Part shown: piece after piece, positions 25,452-34,734 of the stretch
Numbering within the stretch: position 1 is the stretch's first letter
Layout of the letters: every line of letters starts with the position of its first letter
DNA from: DASSUW01 sp963844205
GTDB taxonomy: Bacteria; Actinomycetota; Thermoleophilia; Solirubrobacterales; Solirubrobacteraceae
Length of the DNA: 64,000 bases
Direction: 5' to 3'
Assembly: GCA_963844205.1 (NCBI GenBank)
Contig: CAWJNK010000012.1
Span: 434,001-498,000 of the forward strand
The notes under the pieces: generated by a model
The model's input: only the letters and a program-made list of their open reading frames with translations
The model's database searches: none
What the model was told of the DNA's origin: nothing
Program-made: the position numbers and the translations under genes

Positions 25452-27623
25452 ATGAAGCAGGTCGTCCTCCGCGGCGGCGCGCCGGCAGTCGTGGAGGCGC
25501 CCGCACCCTCGCCCGCGCCCGGCCACGTCCTCGTCGCGAACGCCGCCTCGCTGATCTCCAGCGGCACCGAGCGCGCCGCGGTGAGCGCGTCCGGCGGCGG
25601 CGGTTCGCTGCCCATGCGGGCGATCCGCAACCCCGATCTCGTGCTGCTCACGCTGAAGTACGCGAAGGAGCACGGAGTGCGCGACACGGTCGAGGCGGTC
25701 CGCAACGCGGTCTCCGACGACACCGTGCTCGGGTACTCGAGCGCAGGCGTCGTGCTCGACACCGGCGGCTGCGCGGACTTCCGCGTCGGCCAACACGTTG
25801 CGTGCGCCGGCGCCGGCCGCGCGAACCACGCCGAGGTCGTCTCGGTGCCGGGCAACCTCGTGGCCGCCGTGCCCGACGGCGTGTCGCTCCAGGACGCGGC
25901 GTTCACGACGGTCGGCGCGATCGCGATGCAGGGCTTGCGCCGCGCGGAGCCGCAGCTCGGCGAGCGCATCGTCGTCGTCGGCCTCGGGCTGATCGGCCTG
26001 ATCACGGTGCAGCTGCTGCGCGCCGCGGGCTGCCGCGTCCTCGGCATCGAGCCATCGGCCGAACGTCGCGCGCTCGGCGAGCAGCTCGGCGCCGAACGCG
26101 TCGTGACGCCGGACGCCGGACCCGCCGCAGTCAAGGAGTGGACGGGCGGGGTGGGCGCCGACGCCACGCTCATCACGGCGTCCAGCTCAGGCGACGCGAT
26201 CGTCAACCAGGCGATCGAGATGCTCCGCCGCAAGGGGCGTGTCGTCGTGGTGGGCGACGTCGGCCTCGCGGTGCAGCGCGGCCCGATCTACCAGCGCGAG
26301 GCCGACTTCCTGATTTCGACCTCCTACGGGCCCGGGCGCTACGACCCGACGTACGAGGAGGGCGGGCTCGACTACCCGATCGCCTACGTGCGCTGGACCG
26401 AGAACCGCAATATGGAGGAGTTCCTGCGCCTGCTGTGGGCCGGCGCAGTGCGCGTCGAGCCGCTCGTGGAGCTCGAGCTGCCGGCCGAGCGCGCGGCCGA
26501 GGCCTACGCGCAAGTGAACGGCGACGCGCCGCCGCTGGCCGCGGTGCTGACCTACGACGCCGAGCGCACGCGCGACGGGCGCCGCGAGATCGTGCGGGTG
26601 TCGGGCCGGCGCGGCGCCGCCCGGGGCGACGTCACGGTCGGCCTCGTCGGGCCCGGCAGCTTCGTCCGCAGCGTGCACCTGCCGAACCTGCGCGCCGACT
26701 CCGGCGTGCGGATCAAGACCGTGGTCGCGCGCCGCAGCACGAGCGCGACCGACCTCGTGCGCTCGCTGCGCGTCGACGGCGAGGCCGCGACCGACTGGCG
26801 CGTGGCGGTCGAGGACCCCGAGCTCGACCTGATCGTGATCGGCACGCGCCACGACAGCCACGCCGAGATCGCCGCCGCGGCCCTGCGCGCCGGCCACGCC
26901 GTGTTCGTCGAGAAGCCGCTCGGGCTAACGCGTGAGGAGATCGACGACGTTTGGGCGGCGGGACGTGAGAACGACCGACTGGCGATCGGCTTCAACCGGC
27001 CGTTCGCTCCACTGGCCGAGCGCCTGCGCTCCGAGGTCGACGCCGCGGACGGGCCGGTGCACCTCGTATACCGGGTCAATGCGCCGCTGGCGGCCGACCA
27101 CTGGCTCAACGACCCGCGCGTCGGCGGCGGTCGCATCCTCGGCGAGGCCTGTCATATGTTCGACTTCGCCAACTGGCTGTGCGGAGTGCCGCTGCGCGTG
27201 CTGGCGGGCGCGCTTCCGGCGCCGCCGTCGGTCGGCTCGGTCGAAAGCGCGTCGGTCGTGATCGAGTACGCCAACGGCTCGGTCGGCACCGTCGTGTACT
27301 CCGGCGCGGGCGCAGACGCGATGCCCAAGGAGCGCGTCGAGATCCTGCGCGGCGCACGCTCGTGGGTGCTCGACGACTTCCGCTCGTTGACGTCGTGGGG
27401 CCCGGGCGGCGAACGCACGGAGGAGGCGCGCGGCCGGGACAAGGGCCACGCCGCGCTGATGCGGAAGGTGCTGGCAGCGTGCCGTGGCCAGGCACCGTTC
27501 GAGCCCGGTCTGGAGGCGGCCTACGCGGCGCAGAGCGTGGCGCTGTGCGCCCTCGAGTCGATCGCCGCGGGCGCGGCCGTCGCCGTCCCGCTCAGGGGTG
27601 AGCAGACCCCGCTCGCGACGTGA
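25452..27623 (+). CDS. Two-domain oxidoreductase: zinc-type alcohol dehydrogenase fused to Gfo/Idh/MocA
   Basis: A 723-residue fusion. Residues 1-370 form a medium-chain dehydrogenase with VVVGLGLIGLITVQLL as its nucleotide motif near 175. A catalytic-zinc Cys/His set is not obvious. From about 390, TVGLVGPGSFVRSVHLPNL starts a second Rossmann fold, and FVEKPLGLTREEI carries the EKP motif of Gfo/Idh proteins. Such fusions recur in bacterial surface-sugar loci beside heparinase-like and AsnB-like genes, as here. They may perform coupled oxidation and reduction of a nucleotide sugar; the reaction is not established. GTGA overlap with the next gene. Confidence 0.88.
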   Translation: MKQVVLRGGAPAVVEAPAPSPAPGHVLVANAASLISSGTERAAVSASGGGGSLPMRAIRNPDLVLLTLKYAKEHGVRDTVEAVRNAVSDDTVLGYSSAGVVLDTGGCADFRVGQHVACAGAGRANHAEVVSVPGNLVAAVPDGVSLQDAAFTTVGAIAMQGLRRAEPQLGERIVVVGLGLIGLITVQLLRAAGCRVLGIEPSAERRALGEQLGAERVVTPDAGPAAVKEWTGGVGADATLITASSSGDAIVNQAIEMLRRKGRVVVVGDVGLAVQRGPIYQREADFLISTSYGPGRYDPTYEEGGLDYPIAYVRWTENRNMEEFLRLLWAGAVRVEPLVELELPAERAAEAYAQVNGDAPPLAAVLTYDAERTRDGRREIVRVSGRRGAARGDVTVGLVGPGSFVRSVHLPNLRADSGVRIKTVVARRSTSATDLVRSLRVDGEAATDWRVAVEDPELDLIVIGTRHDSHAEIAAAALRAGHAVFVEKPLGLTREEIDDVWAAGRENDRLAIGFNRPFAPLAERLRSEVDAADGPVHLVYRVNAPLAADHWLNDPRVGGGRILGEACHMFDFANWLCGVPLRVLAGALPAPPSVGSVESASVVIEYANGSVGTVVYSGAGADAMPKERVEILRGARSWVLDDFRSLTSWGPGGERTEEARGRDKGHAALMRKVLAACRGQAPFEPGLEAAYAAQSVALCALESIAAGAAVAVPLRGEQTPLAT

Positions 27624-28921
27624 CGCCTCCCGGCACGGTCATCCTGCTCTACCACCGGCCGACCCACCGGTACAAGGAGGCCGCGACCGTGCGCGAGCAC
27701 ATCAGCGCCTTCCGGCGGCACTCGCGCTTCCCCGTCTGGGAGATCAACACCGACTACGGGTTCCCGCCGGGGCTCGACGATGTCCGGCCGGGGGCTGTCG
27801 TTCTTCACTACTCGCTATTCGGCTCCGGCGTCTACCGGCTCGACGAGCAGCTCCAGAGCTGGCTGCACGAACGCTCGGACGCGCTGAAGATCGCGTTCTT
27901 CCAGGACGAGTACTACTTCTGTCAGAAGCGCTTCGCGTTCGTCAACGACTTCGGCGTCGACGTCGTCTACACGCACGTCAGCCCGGAGCACATCCCCGAC
28001 GTGTGGGGCCGCTACGCGCCCCGGGCGCGGGCGCTGTTCAACATCCCGGGCTACGTCGACGAGGGCGTGGTCGCCTCCGCCGAACACTTCGCCCTGCCCG
28101 ACGAGAAACGCGACATCGACGTCTGCTACCGCGCGCGGCCGCTCCCCGCGCATATGGGCGCCGGCTCGCAGGAGAAGCAGTTCATCGGCGAACGCTTCAA
28201 GGAGCTGGCCGCCGGATCGGGGCTGCGGCTCGACATCGACACCTCGATCGAGGGCCGGCTCTACGGCGACGACTGGCACCGGTTCCTCGGCCGCTCGCGC
28301 GCGACGCTGGGCGTCGAGTCGGGCGTCTCGTACATCGACCTCGAGGACGAGTGTCATGCCGAGTATCTGACCTTGCAGGCGGAGCTTGGGCGCGAACCGA
28401 CGCTCGCGGAGCTGCAGGAGGGGGCGCTGGGTCGCTGGGACGGCAACTTTTCGTACCGGACGCTCGGGCCGCGCCACTTCGAGGCGGCCGCGTTCCGCGT
28501 CTGCCAGGTGCTGTTCGAGGGCGCCTACAGCGGCGCGCTCGAGCCCGGCGTGCACTACGTCCCGCTCGCGAAGGACTTCTCCAACGTCGACGAGGCGATT
28601 GCCACGATCCGCGACCCGGTGCGGCGCCGCGCGATCACCGAACGCGCCTACGCCGACCTCGTCGCGTCGGGCCGCTACAGCTACCGGCGCTTCATCGCCG
28701 AGGTGGACGAGGTGCTGCTGGATGCTGGGCTGCGCCCGGACGTGAGCGCCGGCGCGCGCCGCAGCATCGAGGGTTCGATCCGCAAGCGCCGCTACTGGCT
28801 GCGGCTGACTCGCTGGTTCGAGCGCAACGTCGCGCTCTGGAGGCATCTGACCTACCGCGTCGTCGCGCCGGTCTCGCTGCGCGTGCGTCGGCTCCTCGGC
28901 CTGCGGCTACCGCCGGGGTAG
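27620..28921 (+). CDS. Putative GT1/CgeB-like glycosyltransferase
   Basis: A 433-residue protein with a GTG start in a GTGA overlap. The N-terminal part (VILLYHRPTHRYKEAATV, DALKIAFFQDEYYF) and the C-terminal 'RTLGPRHFEAAAFRVCQVLFEG' stretch look like the donor-binding half of CgeB/Glyco_trans_1_2-type GT-B enzymes. In those, a conserved Arg/Glu region binds the nucleotide sugar. Residues 225-270 include an acidic insertion. I cannot assign a donor or acceptor. Its position after the fused oxidoreductase suggests both act on the same glycan branch. Confidence 0.7.
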   Translation: MTPPGTVILLYHRPTHRYKEAATVREHISAFRRHSRFPVWEINTDYGFPPGLDDVRPGAVVLHYSLFGSGVYRLDEQLQSWLHERSDALKIAFFQDEYYFCQKRFAFVNDFGVDVVYTHVSPEHIPDVWGRYAPRARALFNIPGYVDEGVVASAEHFALPDEKRDIDVCYRARPLPAHMGAGSQEKQFIGERFKELAAGSGLRLDIDTSIEGRLYGDDWHRFLGRSRATLGVESGVSYIDLEDECHAEYLTLQAELGREPTLAELQEGALGRWDGNFSYRTLGPRHFEAAAFRVCQVLFEGAYSGALEPGVHYVPLAKDFSNVDEAIATIRDPVRRRAITERAYADLVASGRYSYRRFIAEVDEVLLDAGLRPDVSAGARRSIEGSIRKRRYWLRLTRWFERNVALWRHLTYRVVAPVSLRVRRLLGLRLPPG

Positions 28922-28929
28922 CGCGCATC

Positions 28930-30387
28930 GTGGCCGTCGTCACGCGCATCCTGCGCTGGTTCGATCGCACTCCGCGCCTGCTCCTGTTCGGCGCCGTGGT
29001 CTCGATCTTCGGGACCTTCGAGCTCTCGCGCGTTCACCCGGCCCCGTGGACGCTGCAGGGCACCCGGTCGGACGGCCTCGAGTGGACCCTCGCCGTGCTC
29101 GAGCGCGGCGGGCCGATCCTGACCGCCCAGCCGCCCGGCTCCGACGTGCTGCTGCCATCCGGCGGCGGAGACGACCAGGGCCTGTACCTGTTCGTCCCGT
29201 GGCTCGCGAACGTGCTCGGCTGGGAGGATCCCGTGAACCTGCTGCGCTGGATCGCGCTGCTTGCTCTGGCCGTGCCGATCGCGCTGTCGCCCTGGATGGT
29301 GCGCGAGATCACCGGCTCGACCCTCGCCGGGCTGCTGTCGCCGTTCGCCCTGCTGATCGGGCTGTGGCTGATGCCGCTGGGCGACGTCTACTGGGTCGCG
29401 ACGTGGGTCGTGCTGCTGCTGGTCCCGCTGCTGCTGATCATCGACCGGCGCTGGCCGCGCCACGGGCTGTTGCTGCTGATCGGCCTGCTCGTGCTGGCCA
29501 GCGTTGCGACCTCGATCCGGGCCCAGGCCGGCCTCCCCGTCCTCATCGGCGCCGCGCTCGTCGTGCTGCGGCGGCCATGGTCGGGCTGGGCCAGAAGCGG
29601 CGCCGTCGTCCTCTGCGTTGCCGCCTACCTGTCCGTGGGGACGTTCGGCATCGCCGCCGCGCGCGAGGTCCGCGCGAGCCAGCTCGGCGGCGAGTGGACG
29701 CTGGCCGGCGACACCGGCACGAGCCACCCGTTCTGGCACTCGGCCTACATCGGCTACGGCTACCTGCCCAACGACTGGGACATCCACTACTTCGACACCA
29801 TCGCCTACCGCGACGTGCTGCGCGAGGACCCGAAGGCCAAGTGGCTCGGTCCGGCGTACAACCGCATCCTGCGCGAGCGCTACTTCAGGCTGGTGGGCGA
29901 GAACCCGGTGTACGCGGCGAAGGTGTACTCGGCCAAGCTGCTGGTCGCGCTGCGCCCTGCCGTGCCGGCGCTGCTCGCGGTCGTGCTCCTATGGCCATGG
30001 CTGCTGCTCGTCGATGCACGGCGCCGCCGGTGGCGGCGCGACGCGGTCTTCCTGGGGGTCGCGGCGCTTGTCGGCCTCGCGGCCCCGCTGGTCGCCACGC
30101 CGTTCTCGGCCTACCTGCTCGGCTGGCTCGCGGTCGTGCTGCTCGCGGCGATCCTGGTGGGCGGTGCGGCGCTGAGCGCATGGCCGGCGCCGCTGACCTA
30201 CCTCCGCTCGCTCGGGAGATCGGAGGGGTCGCCCGGCGCGCGCCGGGTCGTGCTCGGGATCGCCGCCGCCGGCATCGTCGCGCTGGCCGTCGTGGTGCTC
30301 GTCGCGCCGGGCGTCGAGCGCGAGGCGCTGGACTGGAACTCGACGCCGCCGCCGCAGGTGACGCAGCCCGCCGACGCGGTCAACTGA
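28930..30387 (+). CDS. Polytopic membrane protein, putative glycan-processing or GT-C-like
   Basis: A 485-residue GTG-start protein with about nine to ten hydrophobic helices, clustered at residues 15-35, 95-215 and 340-470. A large outside loop (roughly 230-335) contains GTSHPFWHSAYIGYGYLPND. The layout resembles GT-C-type membrane glycosyltransferases that use polyprenyl-phosphate sugars, but I see no certain catalytic motif. The final 15 residues form a Pro/Thr-rich tail. It overlaps the convergent GT4 gene by 8 bases. Confidence 0.65.
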   Translation: MAVVTRILRWFDRTPRLLLFGAVVSIFGTFELSRVHPAPWTLQGTRSDGLEWTLAVLERGGPILTAQPPGSDVLLPSGGGDDQGLYLFVPWLANVLGWEDPVNLLRWIALLALAVPIALSPWMVREITGSTLAGLLSPFALLIGLWLMPLGDVYWVATWVVLLLVPLLLIIDRRWPRHGLLLLIGLLVLASVATSIRAQAGLPVLIGAALVVLRRPWSGWARSGAVVLCVAAYLSVGTFGIAAAREVRASQLGGEWTLAGDTGTSHPFWHSAYIGYGYLPNDWDIHYFDTIAYRDVLREDPKAKWLGPAYNRILRERYFRLVGENPVYAAKVYSAKLLVALRPAVPALLAVVLLWPWLLLVDARRRRWRRDAVFLGVAALVGLAAPLVATPFSAYLLGWLAVVLLAAILVGGAALSAWPAPLTYLRSLGRSEGSPGARRVVLGIAAAGIVALAVVVLVAPGVEREALDWNSTPPPQVTQPADAVN

Positions 30388-31969
30388 CCGCCGCGTCCAG
30401 GATGCGCCGGGCGTGCGCATCCCAGCTCCAGCGCGACTGGGCGTCCGCGAGCGCGGCTGCTCCGACCCGCTCGCGCAGGGCGTCGTCGCCGAGCAGTCGC
30501 AGGACGGCCTGCGCGGCGGCGTCCGCGTCGCCCGGCGGGCACAGCAGGCCGGTGTGCTCGTGCTCGATCACCTCGCCGATCTGCTCGAGATCGGACGCCA
30601 CGATCGGCTTGCCCAGGCCCATGTACTCGAACAGCTTCGTCGGCGAGCCGAAGAAGCGCGTGCCGTCGGGATTGTGGACGTGGGGGGAGACGCAGACGTC
30701 GCAGGCGGCGAGCAGCTCGACCGCCCGCTCGCGGGGCACGACGCCGGTGAGCTCGACCAGGCCGGCGAAGCCGCGGCGCTCGATCTCCGCCCGCACCTCG
30801 TCGAACAGCGCGCCGTCCCCGACGATGATCCAGCGCACGTCGTCCCTCGCCGCCGCGACGCGGGCCATGATCTCCGGCAGCACGCGCACGCCGTGCCAGA
30901 GCCCGAACGTACCGATGAAGCCCACCGTGGGCCTGTCCGGGCGTCCCAGGCGGCGCCGCCACTCGGCCGGCGGATGGGCCCGCGCCGGCGCGAGCGCATC
31001 GACGTCGACGCCGTTCGGGTTGACGATGATGCGCTCGGCGTCCACGCCCTGCTCGACGAGCTGGTCGCGCAGCACCTCGGATACCACGACGACTAGCGAT
31101 GCGTCGTGCAGGTGCCTGCGCTCGAGCGCTGCCAGGGTGTCGCCGAACGGAACGTGGCCGGACCCCCACTGCTGCTCGGCCCAGATCTCGGATCCGTTGA
31201 ACTCGAGGATCAGCGGCACGCCCAAGCGACGGGCCAGCTCGAGCCCCGCGTAGGAGCCGAGGGCGTAGCGCTGGTAGACGACATCGGCGCGGTGAGCAAG
31301 GGCGATGCTCGCCTGCTGTTCCGAGTAGTCGATCAGCGTGCCCCAATGGACGAGCTGGAAGATCCTGCGCGGAGGTGCCTCGATGACGGTCGCGCCTGCG
31401 GCGATCCCGGCCGGACGCTCGGGAGCCACGACGCTGACCTCGACGCCGGCGTGCACGAAGCCGTTGATCACCCCCGCCGTGTGCGCGGCCGCACCGCCGA
31501 CGTGCGCGCCCATGTAGCGCAGCGACGCCTCGCTGCGCAGGTATGTCACGGATCGGATCGGACCGGCCGGCCGGCGCGGCAGCGCGTGGTCGCGCGCCGC
31601 CACGGCGGTGGCCCGCCGGCGTGCCAGGAGGGCGCGGGCGGCCTCGTTCGGGAACGCCGTCGCGAACGTGGCGCCGGCGCGCGCCAGCATCGCCGCTTGG
31701 CCGAAGGTCGCTGTCCCCTGAGGGTCTTCGATCGCGTAGCGCCCGGCCCGCGACAGCGCCGCAAGGCCGACCGCGCCCGCCTGGACGCCGTTGAGGGCGC
31801 GTGCGTCACGAACCACGCGCGTCGTCTCATAGCGCTCGCCGCGTAGCAGGCGCAGGAGCGCGCGGGGCCGGCGCGCGTCCGCGGCCAGCTCGGCGAGCGT
31901 CACCACGCGCTCGCCGTCGCGCTCGGGCAGCGGCGGCGCCGCGAATCTGAGGTCGATCGTGAGCTGCAT
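30380..31969 (-). CDS. GT4 family glycosyltransferase
   Basis: A 529-residue GT-B enzyme. An unusual N-terminal extension of about 140 residues precedes the fold, which begins with SVTYLRSEASLRYMGAHVGG. The C-terminal donor domain carries PTVGFIGTFGLWHGV, the VSPHVHN loop and the SPTKLFEYMGLGKPIVASDL stretch with the conserved Glu of the family. The extension is rich in Ala/Arg and matches nothing I recognise. It follows the (frameshifted) epimerase after 15 bases. Donor and acceptor are unknown. Confidence 0.87.
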   Translation of the reverse strand: MQLTIDLRFAAPPLPERDGERVVTLAELAADARRPRALLRLLRGERYETTRVVRDARALNGVQAGAVGLAALSRAGRYAIEDPQGTATFGQAAMLARAGATFATAFPNEAARALLARRRATAVAARDHALPRRPAGPIRSVTYLRSEASLRYMGAHVGGAAAHTAGVINGFVHAGVEVSVVAPERPAGIAAGATVIEAPPRRIFQLVHWGTLIDYSEQQASIALAHRADVVYQRYALGSYAGLELARRLGVPLILEFNGSEIWAEQQWGSGHVPFGDTLAALERRHLHDASLVVVVSEVLRDQLVEQGVDAERIIVNPNGVDVDALAPARAHPPAEWRRRLGRPDRPTVGFIGTFGLWHGVRVLPEIMARVAAARDDVRWIIVGDGALFDEVRAEIERRGFAGLVELTGVVPRERAVELLAACDVCVSPHVHNPDGTRFFGSPTKLFEYMGLGKPIVASDLEQIGEVIEHEHTGLLCPPGDADAAAQAVLRLLGDDALRERVGAAALADAQSRWSWDAHARRILDAAVS

Positions 31970-31984
31970 TTCGGGCGGGCGAGC

Positions 31985-32834
31985 CTAGCGATCGAGGGCG
32001 CGAAGGCCCGCCTCCAGCGGTCGCGGCGACGAAGCCGAGCTCGGCGGCCGCCTCGGGCGACGGCGCCGGCTTCGGCGCCTGCAGGCGGGCGAGCTGGTCG
32101 GGATAGATCGGCAGCGGCGCGACGCGGGCCGCGAGACCCAGCATGCGCACGGCGGATACCGGCACGCGCACGATCCGCCCGCCGCCGAACGCCGCGACGC
32201 ACGTCTCGGCGAACGATCGCGTGGTCATGCACTCGCCGGCCAGGGTGTACGTGCGGCCGGGGGGAGTGTCCAGCGCGGCGGCGAGCGCCGCCGTGACGTC
32301 GTCGACGTGGACTGGGCAGACCTCGTCGTCGCCGCGGCCGACGAGCGGGATCGCGCCGCCACGCCGGGCGCCGTCGATGATCCGGTCGACGCCCTCGGCG
32401 CCGCCCGCGCCGTAGACCTCCGGCAGGCGCACGATCACCCACTCGGCGTCCGAGCGCTCCACGAGCCGCTCGGCCTCGCGCTTGGAGTCGCTGTAGCCGC
32501 CACCGCCCGCGCCGATCGCGCGGCTGCTGACGTGCACGAAGCGCGGCACCCGGGCGGCCAGCAGGCGCCGCGTCCCCTCGACGTTCGCCTCGAAGTAGTC
32601 CGCGGCGCGCCGGGCGTGCGTGCGCGCCGCGAGGTGCACGACGGCATCGGCGCCGTCCGTCGCCCGCAGGAGCCCATCCACGTCGCCCAGGTCGCCCGGC
32701 ACCTGCTCGTCGGCGGTCTCGACCGGCCGCTTGTGGACGAGCGCCCGCACGCGCCAGTCGCGCGAGCGCAGCACCGGGATCAGCGCGCGCCCGAGCCCGC
32801 CGGCGGCGCCGGTGACGAGCACCGTGCGCGGCAT
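31985..32834 (-). CDS. NAD-dependent epimerase/dehydratase, apparent +1 frameshift near the 3' end
   Basis: An SDR of about 282 residues with TVLVTGAAGGLGRAL at the start, VHVSSRAIGAGGG, and YSDSKREAER giving YxxxK. It has a short substrate domain like sugar 4-epimerases or reductases acting on UDP-hexoses. Read straight, the frame runs on to 31,827 through low-complexity Arg/Pro sequence and overlaps GT4 by 143 bases. One extra base at about 32,020-32,030 explains this: removing it gives GFVPRPLEAGLRALDR and a stop at 31,985. I therefore give the repaired end. It lies 1 base after the GT2 stop. Confidence 0.8.
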
Positions 32835-32835
32835 C

Positions 32836-33534
32836 TCAGCGCAGCCGGGTGCGGGCCATGTTCCCGATGAACTCCCAGATCGCCGACACGCGCACGAACG
32901 AGGCCCGCTCCTCGTTGCGGCGGAAGATGACCGGCATCTCGATGATCCGCAGGCCCTTCGCCTGCGCCTCGAGCACGATCTCCGCGTCGATGAACCAGTC
33001 GTCGGCCTTCAGGTTGAGCTGCTCGTAGGCGGCGCGCGTGAGGCCCTTCGGCTTGCCGTTGATGTCCCACAGGCCGCGCGTGCGGAACATGAGCATGAAC
33101 AGCAGGTTGAAGACTCCGGAGACGATGCGGCGGTAGGGTCCGTCGAAACGGGCGATCCGGCGACCCTTCATCACGTCCGCGCGGTTGGCCTTCATCCGCC
33201 GGTACATCTCGAACAGGTCCTCGGGCGGGTTCTGGGCGTCGCCGTCGATCACCAGCAGGTAGTCGCCGCGCGCCGCCGCGAAGCCGCTGCGCATGTCCCA
33301 GCCCATCGCGCCCTGCTTGACCTCGGCGACGACCGTCACGTTCTCGCGCTCGGCCGCCCAGCGGCGCACGATGTCCGGCGTCGGGTCGTCCTGACCCCCG
33401 TGGTAGTTGGCCACAAGCACCAGCTCGCACGGCACCCCGGCGTCCTCGAGCTGCTCGTAGAGCGGGTCGATGACGAGCCGGATGCTCTCCCCGGCCCGGT
33501 AGCAGAGGACGACCGCTGACAGGACAGGGTTCAT
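32836..33534 (-). CDS. GT2 glycosyltransferase (dolichyl-phosphate mannose synthase-like)
   Basis: A 232-residue GT-A enzyme: LSAVVLCYRAGESI, ELVLVANYHGGQDD, then LLVIDGDAQNPPEDLFEMY with the DGD metal site near residue 93. The conserved DVMKGRRIARFDGPYRRIVS and DINGKPKG segments are typical of polyprenyl-phosphate sugar synthases. No C-terminal membrane helices are present, so the neighbouring GtrA protein may supply the membrane part. The ATG overlaps the methyltransferase stop (ATGA). Confidence 0.88.
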   Translation of the reverse strand: MNPVLSAVVLCYRAGESIRLVIDPLYEQLEDAGVPCELVLVANYHGGQDDPTPDIVRRWAAERENVTVVAEVKQGAMGWDMRSGFAAARGDYLLVIDGDAQNPPEDLFEMYRRMKANRADVMKGRRIARFDGPYRRIVSGVFNLLFMLMFRTRGLWDINGKPKGLTRAAYEQLNLKADDWFIDAEIVLEAQAKGLRIIEMPVIFRRNEERASFVRVSAIWEFIGNMARTRLR

Positions 33535-34238
33535 CGGACGGCGGCGGCGAAGTACTGCGCCCCGAGCGGCAGCCACCGCAGCGCCGCCTCGATCGGCGCC
33601 ACTTTGACCCCGCCGAACGGCAGGAACGCGACGTAGCGGTGCTCGGGGTCCCGCAGGCCGGCGTCTCGCAGCAGCGCCGCGGCGGTGTGCCGGCGCAGCA
33701 GCACCGCGTCCTCGTCGAACACGCAGTTGGACACCACGCGGCGCGTCACCGGGTTCAGCGGGTTGTGCTCGAAGATCGCCGCGACGCCGCCGGGCCGCAG
33801 GACGCGCGCCATCTCGGCCGCGAACGCGCCCCAGCGCGCCGGCGGCACGTGGTGCACGACGCAGATCGCGAACACGACGTCGGCCGAGGCGTCGTCGACC
33901 GGCAGCACGTCGCCGTCGTAGTGCCGGAACTCGGCCTGCGGGACCTCCACGGCCGCGCGCTCGAGCACGCCCTCGACGATGTCGACGCCGATGACCTTCC
34001 CGAAGCTGCCGACGAGGTGGCGGTCGGTGGCGCCGATGCCGCACCCGACGTCGACCGCGGTCAGGTCCGCGGGGTCGCCGACCCGGCGGCGGGCGAGGTC
34101 GATCAGCGCCCGGGCCTTGAGCTCGGCGAAGTAGTCCGCGTCCTGCCCGCTGAAGGCGACGACCTTCTGGACCTCATCGCGATAGCTGTCCTTCCAGGCG
34201 TCGAAGTCAACCGTTGCCGCTGGCTGTCGCTCGGTCAA
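33531..34238 (-). CDS. Class I SAM-dependent methyltransferase
   Basis: A 235-residue enzyme with AVDVGCGIGATDRHLV near residue 55, IGVDIVEGVLERA, VVFAICVVHHVPPARW and the VLRPGGVAAIFEHNP stretch of the Methyltransf_11 family. TTG at 34,238 is chosen because it sits in a TTGA overlap with gtrA and no ATG or GTG lies near the start of homology. It is sandwiched between GtrA and a polyprenyl-phosphate GT2, so it may methylate the sugar they handle. Substrate unknown. Confidence 0.85.
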   Translation of the reverse strand: MTERQPAATVDFDAWKDSYRDEVQKVVAFSGQDADYFAELKARALIDLARRRVGDPADLTAVDVGCGIGATDRHLVGSFGKVIGVDIVEGVLERAAVEVPQAEFRHYDGDVLPVDDASADVVFAICVVHHVPPARWGAFAAEMARVLRPGGVAAIFEHNPLNPVTRRVVSNCVFDEDAVLLRRHTAAALLRDAGLRDPEHRYVAFLPFGGVKVAPIEAALRWLPLGAQYFAAAVR

Positions 34239-34690
34239 ACCCGGAAGCTCCAGATGCGGTGGGCGATGTAGTTCGGCGGCGCGGCCGCCAGCACCGCGAC
34301 CGACTGCGCGGCGACGGCCGGAACGCTGAAGACGTCGATCAGCACGTGGAGCACGACCAGGCTCCACAGGAAGGCCAGGCAGTTGATGAGTACGAAGCGC
34401 GAGGCCTGGAAGCCGACGTGGCCGTCGCGCGCCCGGAACGTCCAATGGCGGTTCCAGAGGAAGTTGTTGGTCAGGGCGAGGCAGAAGGCGCCGGTCGCGG
34501 CGACCCAGTACGTCGCGCCGACCACGTCGTAGAGCACGGCGAAAGTGCCGATGCTGACCACGTAGCCGCTCGCGCCGACGATGGCGTAGCGGCCGAACTG
34601 GAACCAGTTCGACAGCTCGCGCATGCCGACGCGGATCCGCCCCGGGAGCCGCGCCGGATACACCAACTCCTTCTCGGACACCGCGCGCAT
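34235..34690 (-). CDS. GtrA family membrane protein
   Basis: A 151-residue protein with four transmembrane helices in the GtrA pattern. FGRYAIVGASGYVVSIGTFAVLY opens helix 1, NNFLWNRHWTFR follows helix 2, and RFVLINCLAFLW opens helix 3. GtrA proteins are thought to move or assist polyprenyl-phosphate sugars across the membrane. Adjacent DPM-like GT2 (32,836) fits that pairing. ATG at 34,690 is preferred over an ATG at 34,723 that would crowd the divergent wecB gene. Confidence 0.87.
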   Translation of the reverse strand: MRAVSEKELVYPARLPGRIRVGMRELSNWFQFGRYAIVGASGYVVSIGTFAVLYDVVGATYWVAATGAFCLALTNNFLWNRHWTFRARDGHVGFQASRFVLINCLAFLWSLVVLHVLIDVFSVPAVAAQSVAVLAAAPPNYIAHRIWSFRV

Positions 34691-34717
34691 GGTAACGAGA
34701 GCTCTAACGGCCACGCC

Positions 34718-34723
34718 TATCAT
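34718..34723 (+). promoter_or_regulatory. TATCAT -10-like box
   Basis: TATCAT lies 11 bases before the wecB ATG at 34,735. A weaker TAGAGC on the minus strand lies 10 bases before gtrA, so the 44-base gap looks like a compact divergent promoter. Confidence 0.38.
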
Positions 34724-34734
34724 CGGTTCCGCTC

